Part shown: one piece after another, positions 1 to 9,197 of the stretch
How the letters are laid out: every line of letters begins with the position of its first letter
How positions within the stretch are numbered: position 1 is the stretch's first letter
Assembly (NCBI GenBank): GCA_020247305.1
Contig: JADCJE010000045.1
Location: 62,001-126,000 of the forward strand
DNA length: 64,000 nucleotides
From: Phycisphaerales bacterium
Lineage (GTDB): Bacteria > Planctomycetota > UBA1135 > UBA2386
Direction of reading: 5' to 3'
Translations under genes and position numbers: made by a program
The notes under the pieces: generated by a model
Seen by the model: the letters and a program-made list of their open reading frames with translations, nothing else
The model's database searches: none
What the model was told of the DNA's origin: nothing

Positions 1-1
1 G

Positions 2-1879
2 TGCGCGACGCTGTTGCGCCACGTGCACGACCAGCGGCCCGAGCTCGTCGTCGAGCGCGTGGCCACCGCGGTCGACGATGCCGCGAATCCGGTCGATGTG
101 CGCTGGTTGCGGTACGCGGCGCCGCTGCTGGCGACGCCGGCGCGGATCGGTCGCGTGGTGGCGTTGCTCGGCGATGCGGCTGCGCGGGACGAGGCGTTCG
201 CCGCGCTGCTGGCCGCGCGCGTCGTCGCGCCGGCCGTGCTCGCGTTCGCGGCGCCGGCCGACGATGCCGAGGCCGCCAGGGTCCGCATCGCGCGGCTGCT
301 GGATCGCGCCATCGACGCCGTGCCGGCGGCGACGCTGCGCGACTGGCTCGCGCGTGGCGATGGCGTCGGCGAGACCGTCGCGCTGTTCCTGCCGCGCCGG
401 CGCGTGCTCGACCCCGAGCTGGCGCGCGATCTGTTCGTGCGCTTGCAGCAGGCGGGCACGGTCGACGGCCGGTTCTGCCGGCCGGCGGCGCTGGCGGTGG
501 TCGGCGGCGGCGACGAAGGGGTCGTGCGCGCGCTGTGGCCGCTCGTGCGCACGACCGCCGAGGACGCGCCGTTCGTCGAGGCGTTGGTCGGCCGCCGGCC
601 CGCGGCGCCGTTCGCGCGGTTGCTGCTGCGCAGCGACGCGGAGCAAGCGGTGGTGGGGCTGACGCCGGCCGAGCGCGACGAGCGCCGATGGCGCGCCCTG
701 CACGGCGCCGCTGCGCTTGGCGACGTGGCCGCGGTGCCGCAGCTCGTCGCCGTCGCGCGCAGCCTGCCCGCCGACATCGTGCGCCGTTGCGCGGCCCTGC
801 CCGGCCCGCTGCCGGCCGGGCAGGCGCACGCGTTGCTCGACGCCGTCGGCGTGCCGCGCTACGCGCCAGCCGGCGACGAAGGCGTCTGGGGCACGGTTGG
901 CGCGCCGGAGGCGCCGGCAGCGGACCTGGGCTCGGCGCTCGAACTGCTCGCTTGGGCTGCGCGCGGCGGCGACGACGCGACCGTCGCGGCGCGGCTGCTG
1001 GCGTTCTGGCGCGATCCGTCGCCGACCGAAGCGCTGCGCGACCTGCAACCGGAGGTCGCGCCCGCCGTGCTGCGCGGCCCGTTCGGCGCGCCGCTGCGCG
1101 ACGAACTGCGCGCGCGGCTCGCCGCCGGCCCGCTCGACGCCGCCGCCGAAGCGCTGGCGTTCGCAGTGGTCGAGTCGCTGGCCGAGCCGCTCGACGCCGC
1201 CGCCCTGGCGTTGTGCGCCGAGATCGTGTTCGCCATGCCGCGCGCCGATCGCGCTGGCGAAGCCGCGCGGGCGGCGCGTTGGCCGGATGGCCGCGGCGGC
1301 TTCGCGCTCGTCGGCGCCGTCGCCCAGCGCCTGCGCGGCGCCGCGCCGGATGCCGTCGCGGCGGCGTTCGGGGCGGCGGTGCAGGCGGCGTGCGCCGATC
1401 CGGCCGGGGCGGCGGCGACGGCGGCGCGGGCGCGCGCGCTGCTGGTCGCGACCGGGCGGGCGCCTGCCGTCCGCGCCGCGTTGTTGCCGGCGATCGCGCC
1501 ATGGCTGCGGACCATTGCCGTCGACCAGGGCGTGTGGCCGTTGCTCGTGGCGGCGTGGGCGAGGACGACCGCAGCGTTGGACCGTGGCGATCCGGGCGGC
1601 GCCCGCTTCGACCTCGGCCTCGCGCTGCGGCTGCTGCACGAACCGATCGGCGACCCGGACCTGCGCCGCGACCTGCTCGGCGAGCGCGACCCGGGCGCTG
1701 ACGTCGATCCGCACGCCGCGCTCGCTTGCCTTCCGCATCGCGTCGCCTACATGGACGCCAGGGCCGCAGACGACGCGGCGGCAATGGCCCTGGCCCGCGC
1801 GTCTTGGCGCGAGTTCGCCGGCCGCGACGCTGCTACCATCGCGGCGCTTCCTGATCCGATTCCGGAGACCCGCCGATGA
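2..1879 (+). CDS. Ala-rich protein of unknown function, 5' end outside window
   Basis: This reading frame is open from the first bases of the window and ends at a TGA at 1877, so the N-terminus is probably missing. A TTG at 14 could serve as a start but nothing upstream of it closes the frame. About 620 residues are visible, dominated by Ala, Arg, Leu and Asp with periodic Leu/Ala-rich stretches that suggest an all-helical repeat protein of HEAT or TPR-like shape. I see no catalytic motif, signal peptide or membrane segment in the visible part. The stop overlaps the ATG of the next gene (ATGA at 1876), so the two are probably translationally coupled. I do not recognise the family. Confidence 0.6.
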   Translation, partial: CATLLRHVHDQRPELVVERVATAVDDAANPVDVRWLRYAAPLLATPARIGRVVALLGDAAARDEAFAALLAARVVAPAVLAFAAPADDAEAARVRIARLLDRAIDAVPAATLRDWLARGDGVGETVALFLPRRRVLDPELARDLFVRLQQAGTVDGRFCRPAALAVVGGGDEGVVRALWPLVRTTAEDAPFVEALVGRRPAAPFARLLLRSDAEQAVVGLTPAERDERRWRALHGAAALGDVAAVPQLVAVARSLPADIVRRCAALPGPLPAGQAHALLDAVGVPRYAPAGDEGVWGTVGAPEAPAADLGSALELLAWAARGGDDATVAARLLAFWRDPSPTEALRDLQPEVAPAVLRGPFGAPLRDELRARLAAGPLDAAAEALAFAVVESLAEPLDAAALALCAEIVFAMPRADRAGEAARAARWPDGRGGFALVGAVAQRLRGAAPDAVAAAFGAAVQAACADPAGAAATAARARALLVATGRAPAVRAALLPAIAPWLRTIAVDQGVWPLLVAAWARTTAALDRGDPGGARFDLGLALRLLHEPIGDPDLRRDLLGERDPGADVDPHAALACLPHRVAYMDARAADDAAAMALARASWREFAGRDAATIAALPDPIPETRR

Positions 1880-2742
1880 TGCTGCGCCTTGCCGCCACCG
1901 CCCTCGCCTTCGTTGCCGCTTGCGTCGCCCAGGGCGCGCAGGACGGCAAACAGCCGCCCAAGGTCGAGCCCGCGCCCACCGACCCGCAGAAGGTCCTCGC
2001 GGAGATGAAGCAGCAGTTCCAGAAGGAAGGCATCGCCTTCGACCTGGACAAGAAGGCCGTCAGCGTGCCGGCGGTCGTCAACCAGCCGCAGGACCCGGTT
2101 GAGTACCTGCTGGTCCAGAAGAAGGGCAAGCGCCACGAGGCGGTCTTCGTCACCATGGCCAAGCCCAGCGTGCTCAACGCAGCGCTGCTGCTGCTGGGCC
2201 TCGCGCCGGGCAAGAACGCCACCTACGTCGAGAAGAAACCGGCCCCGACGCTCGAAGAGGTGCAGGCCGGCGTCGATCCCATCATCGTCACGCCGCCGCA
2301 GGGCGTGCCCTTCTTCATGACCGTGCGCTGGCAGGACGCCGAGGGCAAGCCGGTCGAGCACTGCGTCGAGGACCTGCTGCTCGACCGCACGACCTCGCAG
2401 CCGATCGTCGACTGCAGCTGGATCTACCTCGGCGGACGCATGGCGCAGATCTACCGCAACGAACCCGAGGTCTACATCGCCGACTTCGAGGGCAACCTGG
2501 TCAGCGTCTGCTACCTGTCGCCCGACAACCACCTCGCGACCATGGTGCACAAGGACGCGCGCGATGACCAGAACTGGTGGACGACGAGCCTGTTGCCGCC
2601 GGCGGACACGGCGGTCGAGTTCGTGTTCCACCGCGGCGAGACCAAGCTGCACGCCGAGCGGCGGCAGCGGTTGGCGAAGGCTGCCGAGGCCAAGGCCGGC
2701 GCGACTCCCACCGAGGGCAAGCCCGCCGGCGGCGGCAAGTAG
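1876..2742 (+). CDS. Secreted YdjY-domain protein
   Basis: This 288-residue protein starts with a hydrophobic signal peptide (residues 1-20, AACVAQG region), so it should be exported. Residues about 62-215 match the YdjY domain pattern: a PVEYLLV strand, a GKxHEAVFVT strand and a LNAALLLLGL helix. The domain is common in Planctomycetota secreted proteins; its biochemical role is not established. The C-terminus is a low-complexity Lys/Ala/Gly tail. The ATG overlaps the stop of the upstream gene. The next gene is convergent, with only 25 bases between the two stops. Confidence 0.8.
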   Translation: MMLRLAATALAFVAACVAQGAQDGKQPPKVEPAPTDPQKVLAEMKQQFQKEGIAFDLDKKAVSVPAVVNQPQDPVEYLLVQKKGKRHEAVFVTMAKPSVLNAALLLLGLAPGKNATYVEKKPAPTLEEVQAGVDPIIVTPPQGVPFFMTVRWQDAEGKPVEHCVEDLLLDRTTSQPIVDCSWIYLGGRMAQIYRNEPEVYIADFEGNLVSVCYLSPDNHLATMVHKDARDDQNWWTTSLLPPADTAVEFVFHRGETKLHAERRQRLAKAAEAKAGATPTEGKPAGGGK

Positions 2743-2767
2743 GCCGTCGTCGCGGCCGCGCTGGCGG

Positions 2768-4711
2768 CTACGGGTACAGCACCGTCTTGCCGGCCTGCGT
2801 CAGCGCGAAGAAGCCGGGAATGCCGGCGTCGAGCGCCAGCCACTGGAAGTAGATGGGCGTATAGCCCAACGCGGCCGTCGCCGGCACCGGGAACGCGAAG
2901 CGGAACTCGCCCGGCGCGCTCGGCGTCAGCAGCGGCGAACTGAGGTCGGGCGACACCGACAGCACGCTCTCCGGCCAACCCAGCAGGCCGCCGACCGGCA
3001 GCGGCAGCGGACCGCTCGACGAGTTCGTGTTGCTGAAGCCGAGCCACAGCATCGCGAACGGCGACTGCGGCACGCCCCGCAGTTCGACCGCGAAGGTCGC
3101 GCCGAGGAACGGCAGGCCGCGGAATGGGCCGACGTCGGCCATGCTGCAGCGGCCGAGCACGCTCCAGCCGAAGGCGAACGGTCCCGCCAGTTCGACCAGG
3201 GAGCGCGAGGACGCGGGGTTGCCGGGCGTGTCGACGACGCACGTGAAGGACAGCGCGGCGGTGGACTGGCTGCGGCTGCGCCAGACCTCCAAACCGCGCG
3301 CCAGGCCGCCGCGCGGGCCGGCGCCGTTCGCCAGCGTCAGGTCGCTGCAGAAACGCACGCCGGTGGGGGCGAAGTCGTAGCCGGAGACCTCGTAGCCATG
3401 CGCCTGGATCGGCAGCGACGGCGTCGCCTGGACGCGCCGCGAGAAGGCGTAGAAGTTGCCGAGGCTGTCGTCGTAGGCGAGGCCCGTGCACTGTGCTTCG
3501 ATCGCACGGACGTCGAGCAGTGCGCCGGGCGTCGCCGGGTTGCGGCTGAACTCCCGCATCGCGCCCTGGCCGTTGGCGTCCGTGGAGCTGATCCAGAACG
3601 TGCCCTGCCCGAACTCGCCGCTCGGCTCGAAGGCGAGGCCGAACATCTGGTTGGTCGGCACGGTGGCGGGCGGCGGGAATCCCGCCAGCGGCAGCGTCGT
3701 CGAGGCGCCCGTCGCCGCGTTGACGCCGAACAGGACCACTTGGCCGCCGACGGCGCGGTTGTCGACGACGACCCAGACGACCGCGGTCGGCGTGCTGCCC
3801 GCGGTCGCGCTGCGCTCGACAGCGATGTCGCCCGGGCCTTGCGGCGCGGTGAGCGTCGTCGCCGGCAGGAGGAACGTCGCGGCGACGGTCGTCGGCGGCG
3901 AACCGGCGAGGCGCAGCAGGCGGTGCGGCGCGCCTTGGACGGCGGCCGCAGCGACGGCCCAGTACGCGCGCGCGAAGGCCGGCGCTGGGCCCTCGACGAC
4001 GGCAACGGCGCGGCTGTCGGCGCCACCCGTGACGGCGTCGAGGTCGGTGCGGCGGTCGACGTCGCCGAGCGCGTCGCCGGTCTCGTCGGGCGGCGGCTTC
4101 TCGCACCTGCTGTTGACGTAGAGGTTGTCGATGCCGATCGCCCCCGCGGCGTTCAGCAGGAACGAGAAATCGATGGCTTCGTCGTCGGGCTGCGGGATCA
4201 GTTGCGCCGCGACGGTCACGCGGTTCCAGCCGCCACCGAGCGCCACGGACTTTTCGCTGATGATCGCCCGCTTGTAGGCGAGACTCTCCTCGATGGCGGC
4301 GCGGATCGAGCCGGTGGCGCCCTCGAACTCGTCGTACTGGAACCAGAACAGCTTGACCCAGTCGGGATACGGATCGTTGTCGACGGTCAGGTCCAGGTCG
4401 GCGGCAACCGGGCCGCCGGCGCTGGTGACGCCGCACACGCCGTTGAAGCCGCCGAGCGAAGCGACGTAGCGCAGATTCGCCGTGGCGACGCCTTGCGTCA
4501 CGGCAGGGTTGTACCAGGGCGGCGCCACGACCAGCGTCGGCGGCGGGAACGTGCCGTTGGCGAACGGCGTGTTGAAGTCCCAGTAGAGGCTGACGGTGAC
4601 GTTGTCCTGCACGCGCCACCACGGCGGCGGATTCTCCGGCGTTTGCGCGATCAGCCCGCCGCTCCACAGCGCGGCAGCAAGCACGAGCGACTGACACGGG
4701 GAGTGGCACAT
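2768..4711 (-). CDS. Secreted protein with planctomycete C-terminal module
   Basis: This 647-residue protein is read from an ATG at 4711 that begins a clear signal peptide (MCHSPCQSLVLAAALWSGG). The longer open frame reaching upstream to 4930 is low-complexity and overlaps the kinase gene, so it was rejected. The mature protein is rich in Gly, Thr, Asn and aromatic residues, typical of extracellular beta-sandwich proteins. The last 100 or so residues (pattern IP-x-alvG-x-y-x-Qw-x-x-D) resemble the C-termini of the proteins at 13312-15003 and 40115-41737. It lies 32 bases downstream of the WD40 kinase on the same strand and could be co-transcribed. The specific function is unknown. Confidence 0.75.
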   Translation of the reverse strand: MCHSPCQSLVLAAALWSGGLIAQTPENPPPWWRVQDNVTVSLYWDFNTPFANGTFPPPTLVVAPPWYNPAVTQGVATANLRYVASLGGFNGVCGVTSAGGPVAADLDLTVDNDPYPDWVKLFWFQYDEFEGATGSIRAAIEESLAYKRAIISEKSVALGGGWNRVTVAAQLIPQPDDEAIDFSFLLNAAGAIGIDNLYVNSRCEKPPPDETGDALGDVDRRTDLDAVTGGADSRAVAVVEGPAPAFARAYWAVAAAAVQGAPHRLLRLAGSPPTTVAATFLLPATTLTAPQGPGDIAVERSATAGSTPTAVVWVVVDNRAVGGQVVLFGVNAATGASTTLPLAGFPPPATVPTNQMFGLAFEPSGEFGQGTFWISSTDANGQGAMREFSRNPATPGALLDVRAIEAQCTGLAYDDSLGNFYAFSRRVQATPSLPIQAHGYEVSGYDFAPTGVRFCSDLTLANGAGPRGGLARGLEVWRSRSQSTAALSFTCVVDTPGNPASSRSLVELAGPFAFGWSVLGRCSMADVGPFRGLPFLGATFAVELRGVPQSPFAMLWLGFSNTNSSSGPLPLPVGGLLGWPESVLSVSPDLSSPLLTPSAPGEFRFAFPVPATAALGYTPIYFQWLALDAGIPGFFALTQAGKTVLYP

Positions 4712-4742
4712 GGTGTACGTCGAGGTTGCACGCGCGCGCCGG

Positions 4743-7700
4743 TCACTTGCCGGCGTCGGCGGGTGGCAGGGGAACGAGGCTGCGGGCGACGGCGGCGGGG
4801 TCGGTCGGCCAGAGGCAGACGGTCCCGTCGCGCGCGGCGGTGGCGACCGCGCGTCCGTCCTTGAACATGGTAGCTCCGTCGATCGGTCCGCGATGGCCGC
4901 GGAACCGCAGCTGCTCGGCGCCATCGGCAACGTTCCACAGCACGGCCTCGTCGCCGCCGGTGGCGATCACGCGGCCGTCGCTCGACCATTCGGCGGTGCG
5001 CAACCGGGCGCCGGTCGGCAGCGTCGTCCGCACGGCGCCATCGGGGCCATGCACGGTGATGACGCCGGCGCTGTCGGCGACCAGCAGCGAGGCGTCCTTC
5101 GCCGTGAAGCGAACGGCAACGACTTGCCGCCGCCCGAGCGCGCGCTCGGCAATGAGCGCGCCGGTGCGCAGGTCGAGCAGGCGCAGCGTCGGATCGTCCT
5201 GGCTGACGATCGCGGCGAGTTCGCGGTCCGGCGCCGCATCGGTCCAGCCGATCGGTCGCGCCGTCTCGCCGCGGCTCAGGCAGGTCGCGCCGTCGACCGA
5301 CCAGACGCTCCACATGCCGCCGTTCTCGCGGTTGCCGGCCGCGAACAGCCTGCCGTCGTCGAGGTGGCGAAGCGAGACGAGCGTCTGCGCGCCGGTGTCG
5401 ATCGTGCCGAGCGCGGCGCCATCGGCGAGCGCATGGCGGCGCACGACGCCGGAGCGACGGATGCCGACGGTCGCGCGTCGGCGGGCGTCGTCGATGTCGA
5501 TGCAGGTCAAGGGATCGCCCAGCGCCGGCGTCGTCCACTGCAGGCTGCCGTCGGCGGTGGACCATGCGCGCAAGCGTTCGTCGCCGCCGCCCGTCAGCGC
5601 CCGCTCGCCTGCCGCATCGACGGCGACGGCGATGCTGCCCGCCGACTGCCGCAACGTCAGCACGCCGACCGCGCGACCGAAGTCCCAGATCATGGCGCGC
5701 GCGTTGCCGGCGACGGCGAGCACGGAGCGTCCGTCGGGCGTGAACTCTGCGAACTCGATCGACGGGCCGGCTTCGTAGCGATGCAGCGCAGTGCCGACGA
5801 TGGCCCGGCCGGCGCCGACGTCGAACACGCGCAACTCGCCGGCGCCTTCCCCGGTCGCGGTCAGCGCGAACTGATCTTCGGCGTCGAACGCAACATGGTG
5901 GACCGGTCCCTGATGCCCGACGAGCGTCGCGCTCTCGCGCATCGACGTCGTGCCGCCGTCGGCGTCCTTCCCCAACTGCCAGAGGCGCGCCGTCCTGTCG
6001 CGGGAACCCGACAGCACGCGCCGGCCGGCGTTGTCGAAGGCGATGGCCGTGGTGTCGTGGCCGTGCGCGGCGGCCGCCAGTTCGCGGCCGTCGGCGGTCG
6101 AGTGCACCGTGACCTGCTGGCCGGCGGCGACGGCGAACTCCCGTCCGTTGCGGGCGAATGCGACGGCCCGCGGGCGGCCGTGCAACTTCAACGGCGCCGC
6201 TCCGACCAGCGAGCCGTCGTCGACGCGCCAGACGTGGACCTCGTTGTTGCTGATCGCCGCGGCGAGCTTGCCATCCGGCGAGAACGCCGTGCCGGAGACC
6301 AGCAGCGGCAGTTGGCGCGCGCCGCCGATCGAAGCGCCCGTGGCGCCGTCATAGGCCTGCACCTGGAATGGCCCCTTGGTCGTCGCGTACGTCAGCACGA
6401 GGATGCGGCCGCCTTCGCGGCAGCCGTGGAGCGACGCGGCCACGCCCGGCAACTCGATCGACCGCACCGGCGCGCCGTCTTCGGTTCGCCAAAGGCGCAG
6501 GGTCCGGTCGGTTCCAGCCGTCGCCAGCATTCCCGGCGCCGGAAAGGCGGCGCCGACGACGTGGCTGCCGGCGCCGTGGCCGCGCAACGCCGCCACCGGC
6601 GCACCGTCGGCGGCCCGCCAGAGGTGCACATGGCCCGCGAAGCCGAAGGTCGCCGCGATCGCGCCGTCCGGCGCAAGGCTGGCGCCGACGAGGCGCTGCG
6701 CCTCGCCGGCGGGCAGTTGCAGCGTGCGCACGACGCTGCCGCTGCCGAGCGCTTCGAGCACGGCGCTGCGCGTGCTCGGACTGCTGCGCAGATCGTCGGC
6801 CTGGAGCGCGACCTGGATGGCGCGCTCGCGGTCGCGCTCGACGAGGCTGGCGCTGCGCAGCGCCAGGGCGCCGGCTTCGGCCTCGATGCGCCGATCGGCC
6901 TCGGCGTAGCGCTCCATGCGCGCGCGCGTCGCGTCGTCGTTGCGCAGTTCGAGCGCGGCAGCGGCGAGGCGGTAGGCGTCACCGAGCCTGCCGGCGCGCT
7001 CGGCCGTCGTCGCCTCGGCGATCAGCGCGTCCGCCTGCCGGCCGTGCACGAAGCCGAAACCCAGCGCCACGAGGCCTGCCAGCATCGCCACCGCCGCCAC
7101 CGCCGACTCGGTGCGGTGCCGACGCATCCACTTGGCGGCGCGCGACCACGTCGTCGCCGGCCGGGCCAGCACCGGCTCCCAGTTCAGGAAGCGCCGCAGG
7201 TCGGCCTCGAACTCGCCGGCGCTGGCGTAGCGCTTCACCGGGTCCTTCTCGAGCGCCTTCATGCAGACGGTCGCGAGGTCGCGCGGCACCATCGGGTTGC
7301 GCGCCTGCACCGGGATCGGCTCCTGGAAGCAGATCTCGTAGACGACCTGCTGCAGGTTCTTGCCGTCGAACGGCCGCCGCAGCGTCAGCAGTTCGTAGAG
7401 GATGACCCCGAGCGCCCAGACGTCGGACCGCTGGTCGACCGCGACGCGCTTGGCGAGCGTCTGCTCCGGGCTCATGTAGTGCGGCGTGCCCGCCATCTCG
7501 CCGGAGATCGAGATGCTGCCGTCGTCGATCGACTTGGCGAGGCCGAAGTCGAGCAGGCGAACCTGCCGACGGTCGTCGAGCATCAGATTGCGCGGCTTCA
7601 GGTCGCGGTGCAGCACGCCGGCGGCGTGCGCGGCGGCGAGGCCGGCGGCCAGTTCGGCGGCGAAGAGCGCGCATTCGCCGACGTACCCCTTGCCGGGCGC

Positions 7701-8330
7701 GAGCCCGAGGGTGCCCTCGGCCGGCGCGCGCTCGCCGGCGTTGCGCAGCCGCAGGTCGTCGAGGATGTCGCCGAGGTTGCGGCCGGCGACGAAGTCCATC
7801 ACCAGCCCGAACGTGCCGTCGACCTCGACCAGCGCGTGCACCGGCACGATCGCCGGGTGCTTGATCTGCGCCGCGGCGGTCGCCTCGCGCCGGAAGCGCT
7901 CGACGTGCCGCTTGCTCAGTGTCAGGCCACCGGCCATCACCTTGAGCGCTACGCGCCGTTGCAGCGACTGCTGGCGCGCGAGGTACACGACGCCCATGCC
8001 GCCGCGGCCGAGTTCCTCCTCGATCACGAAGTCGCCGAAGGTGCGACCGGCGGCGACGGGCCCGGTCGGCGGCGCGGCTGCCGACGGGGTCGCCGGCGAC
8101 TGCCATGATTGATGGCCGAGCAGGCCGTCGAAGGCGAGGTACTCGCGGCACTGCGCCAGGATCGCCGGCCGCAGCGCCTCGGGCTGGCCGGCGACGAAGG
8201 CCGCTAGGTCTGCGTCCTCGCCGCGGGCATGCCGTTCGATGAAGTGCTCGACGGCGCGTTGCACGGCCTCGCCGTCGCCCGTCGCGGGCGGCGTCGCAGC
8301 GCTGGCGATGGACTCGCGGTCGGCTGCCAT
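4743..8330 (-). CDS. Membrane Ser/Thr protein kinase with C-terminal WD40 propellers
   Basis: This 1195-residue protein has a Hanks-type kinase domain at about residues 100-390: the glycine loop GRGGMG at 109-114, the ATP lysine K130, HRDLKPRN at 241-248, DFG at 261-263 and an activation loop ending GTPHYMSPEQ. One transmembrane helix follows at about 409-427. The region from about 500 to the end carries repeated WD40-type blades, such as the GHGAGSHVVGAAF and GHQGPVHHVAFD repeats. The expected topology is a cytoplasmic kinase with an extracytoplasmic propeller that could bind a ligand or protein. The ATG overlaps the TGA of the sigma gene upstream (ATGA at 8330), so the pair is coupled. All catalytic residues are present, so it is probably active. 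Confidence 0.93.
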   Translation of the reverse strand: MAADRESIASAATPPATGDGEAVQRAVEHFIERHARGEDADLAAFVAGQPEALRPAILAQCREYLAFDGLLGHQSWQSPATPSAAAPPTGPVAAGRTFGDFVIEEELGRGGMGVVYLARQQSLQRRVALKVMAGGLTLSKRHVERFRREATAAAQIKHPAIVPVHALVEVDGTFGLVMDFVAGRNLGDILDDLRLRNAGERAPAEGTLGLAPGKGYVGECALFAAELAAGLAAAHAAGVLHRDLKPRNLMLDDRRQVRLLDFGLAKSIDDGSISISGEMAGTPHYMSPEQTLAKRVAVDQRSDVWALGVILYELLTLRRPFDGKNLQQVVYEICFQEPIPVQARNPMVPRDLATVCMKALEKDPVKRYASAGEFEADLRRFLNWEPVLARPATTWSRAAKWMRRHRTESAVAAVAMLAGLVALGFGFVHGRQADALIAEATTAERAGRLGDAYRLAAAALELRNDDATRARMERYAEADRRIEAEAGALALRSASLVERDRERAIQVALQADDLRSSPSTRSAVLEALGSGSVVRTLQLPAGEAQRLVGASLAPDGAIAATFGFAGHVHLWRAADGAPVAALRGHGAGSHVVGAAFPAPGMLATAGTDRTLRLWRTEDGAPVRSIELPGVAASLHGCREGGRILVLTYATTKGPFQVQAYDGATGASIGGARQLPLLVSGTAFSPDGKLAAAISNNEVHVWRVDDGSLVGAAPLKLHGRPRAVAFARNGREFAVAAGQQVTVHSTADGRELAAAAHGHDTTAIAFDNAGRRVLSGSRDRTARLWQLGKDADGGTTSMRESATLVGHQGPVHHVAFDAEDQFALTATGEGAGELRVFDVGAGRAIVGTALHRYEAGPSIEFAEFTPDGRSVLAVAGNARAMIWDFGRAVGVLTLRQSAGSIAVAVDAAGERALTGGGDERLRAWSTADGSLQWTTPALGDPLTCIDIDDARRRATVGIRRSGVVRRHALADGAALGTIDTGAQTLVSLRHLDDGRLFAAGNRENGGMWSVWSVDGATCLSRGETARPIGWTDAAPDRELAAIVSQDDPTLRLLDLRTGALIAERALGRRQVVAVRFTAKDASLLVADSAGVITVHGPDGAVRTTLPTGARLRTAEWSSDGRVIATGGDEAVLWNVADGAEQLRFRGHRGPIDGATMFKDGRAVATAARDGTVCLWPTDPAAVARSLVPLPPADAGK

Positions 8331-8926
8331 CACGCCTCCTTGTCCCGCGACAGCAGGCCCGAAAGGCGCGCCTGCGCCCGCGACAGCAGCGCGCGCACGG
8401 CGCCCTCGCTCGGCAGCCCGAGCTCGGCGCAGATCTCGTCCGTGTCGAGGTCGAGGTAGCGCTTGAGCACGATGATCTCGCGCTCGCGATCCGGCAGTTG
8501 CTGCAGCGCCGACCGGATGCGCTCGCTCAGTTCCTGTTCGTCGTGCACCTGCGAGGCGGTCGGCAGGCCGCCGGGCAGCCGCTGCTCGACGACGTCGTCG
8601 ATCGGCACGAGGCCGCCGTGCGCCGAGCGCTTTTGCGCCTCGATGCTGCGGATGCGCCGCAGGATCTCGTACTCGGCGCCCTTCAGCAGCCAAGCCAGGA
8701 AGGAGCCGTCGCCCCGGTACTCGAACTGGTGCAGGCGCTTCAGCGCCGACAGGATCGCGTCCTGGGTCGCGTCCTCGCTGTCGGCGAGCAGGCTGCGGTA
8801 CTTCGGGCCGACCAGTTTGCGCAGCGCCGAACGAAGCCGGTCGCGGTAGCGGGTGAACAGCTGGTCCACGGCGTCGCGGTCCTGCTGCAGGGCGCGGCTG
8901 ACGAGATTGCGGGTGTTGTCGTCCAA
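8330..8926 (-). CDS. ECF-type RNA polymerase sigma factor
   Basis: This protein of about 198 residues has a sigma region 2 (EDATQDAILSALKRLHQF and GSFLAWLL) and a region 4 helix-turn-helix (LPDREREIIVLKRYLDLD, then SEGAVRALLSRA). The start is uncertain: no ATG lies close to the conserved part, and TTG at 8926 (LDDNTRNLVSRALQQ) gives a length normal for ECF factors. The frame continues upstream to 9862 but overlaps the divergent gene. The stop is fused to the kinase start, the pairing typical of the planctomycete sigma factors that work with a Ser/Thr kinase in place of a classical anti-sigma factor. It probably directs RNA polymerase to a small regulon in response to kinase signalling. Confidence 0.88.
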   Translation of the reverse strand: MDDNTRNLVSRALQQDRDAVDQLFTRYRDRLRSALRKLVGPKYRSLLADSEDATQDAILSALKRLHQFEYRGDGSFLAWLLKGAEYEILRRIRSIEAQKRSAHGGLVPIDDVVEQRLPGGLPTASQVHDEQELSERIRSALQQLPDREREIIVLKRYLDLDTDEICAELGLPSEGAVRALLSRAQARLSGLLSRDKEA

Positions 8927-9197
8927 GAAGGGGGCCCGGGCGAGGTTCCGGCGATTGTGCCCCCAGTCCGCCTGCCGACAAAGCCGCCGCCGCCCCCGCC
9001 GCCGCTGGCGGTGGTGCAGGAAGCGGCAGAGGGAAGGCAAGCCAAGCATGCACCAGGGCAAGGACCGGTGGTGCCCGCGCGCACGCGGATTTTTCCCTGG
9101 CGCCTGTGCGGCGCGCTGCCGGCGACGGAAAGTCCCGGTGGCAACGGCGCCAGCGGATGGGACAAGTCGGCGGGGGGCGGTGGCCGATACACCGGCC

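Noticed and set aside
2564..4864. 766-residue plus-strand frame opposite the secreted-protein gene
   Set aside because: Repetitive Arg/Ala/Gly content without domain or signal; it is the antisense shadow of a protein with a clear signal peptide and strand-like composition.
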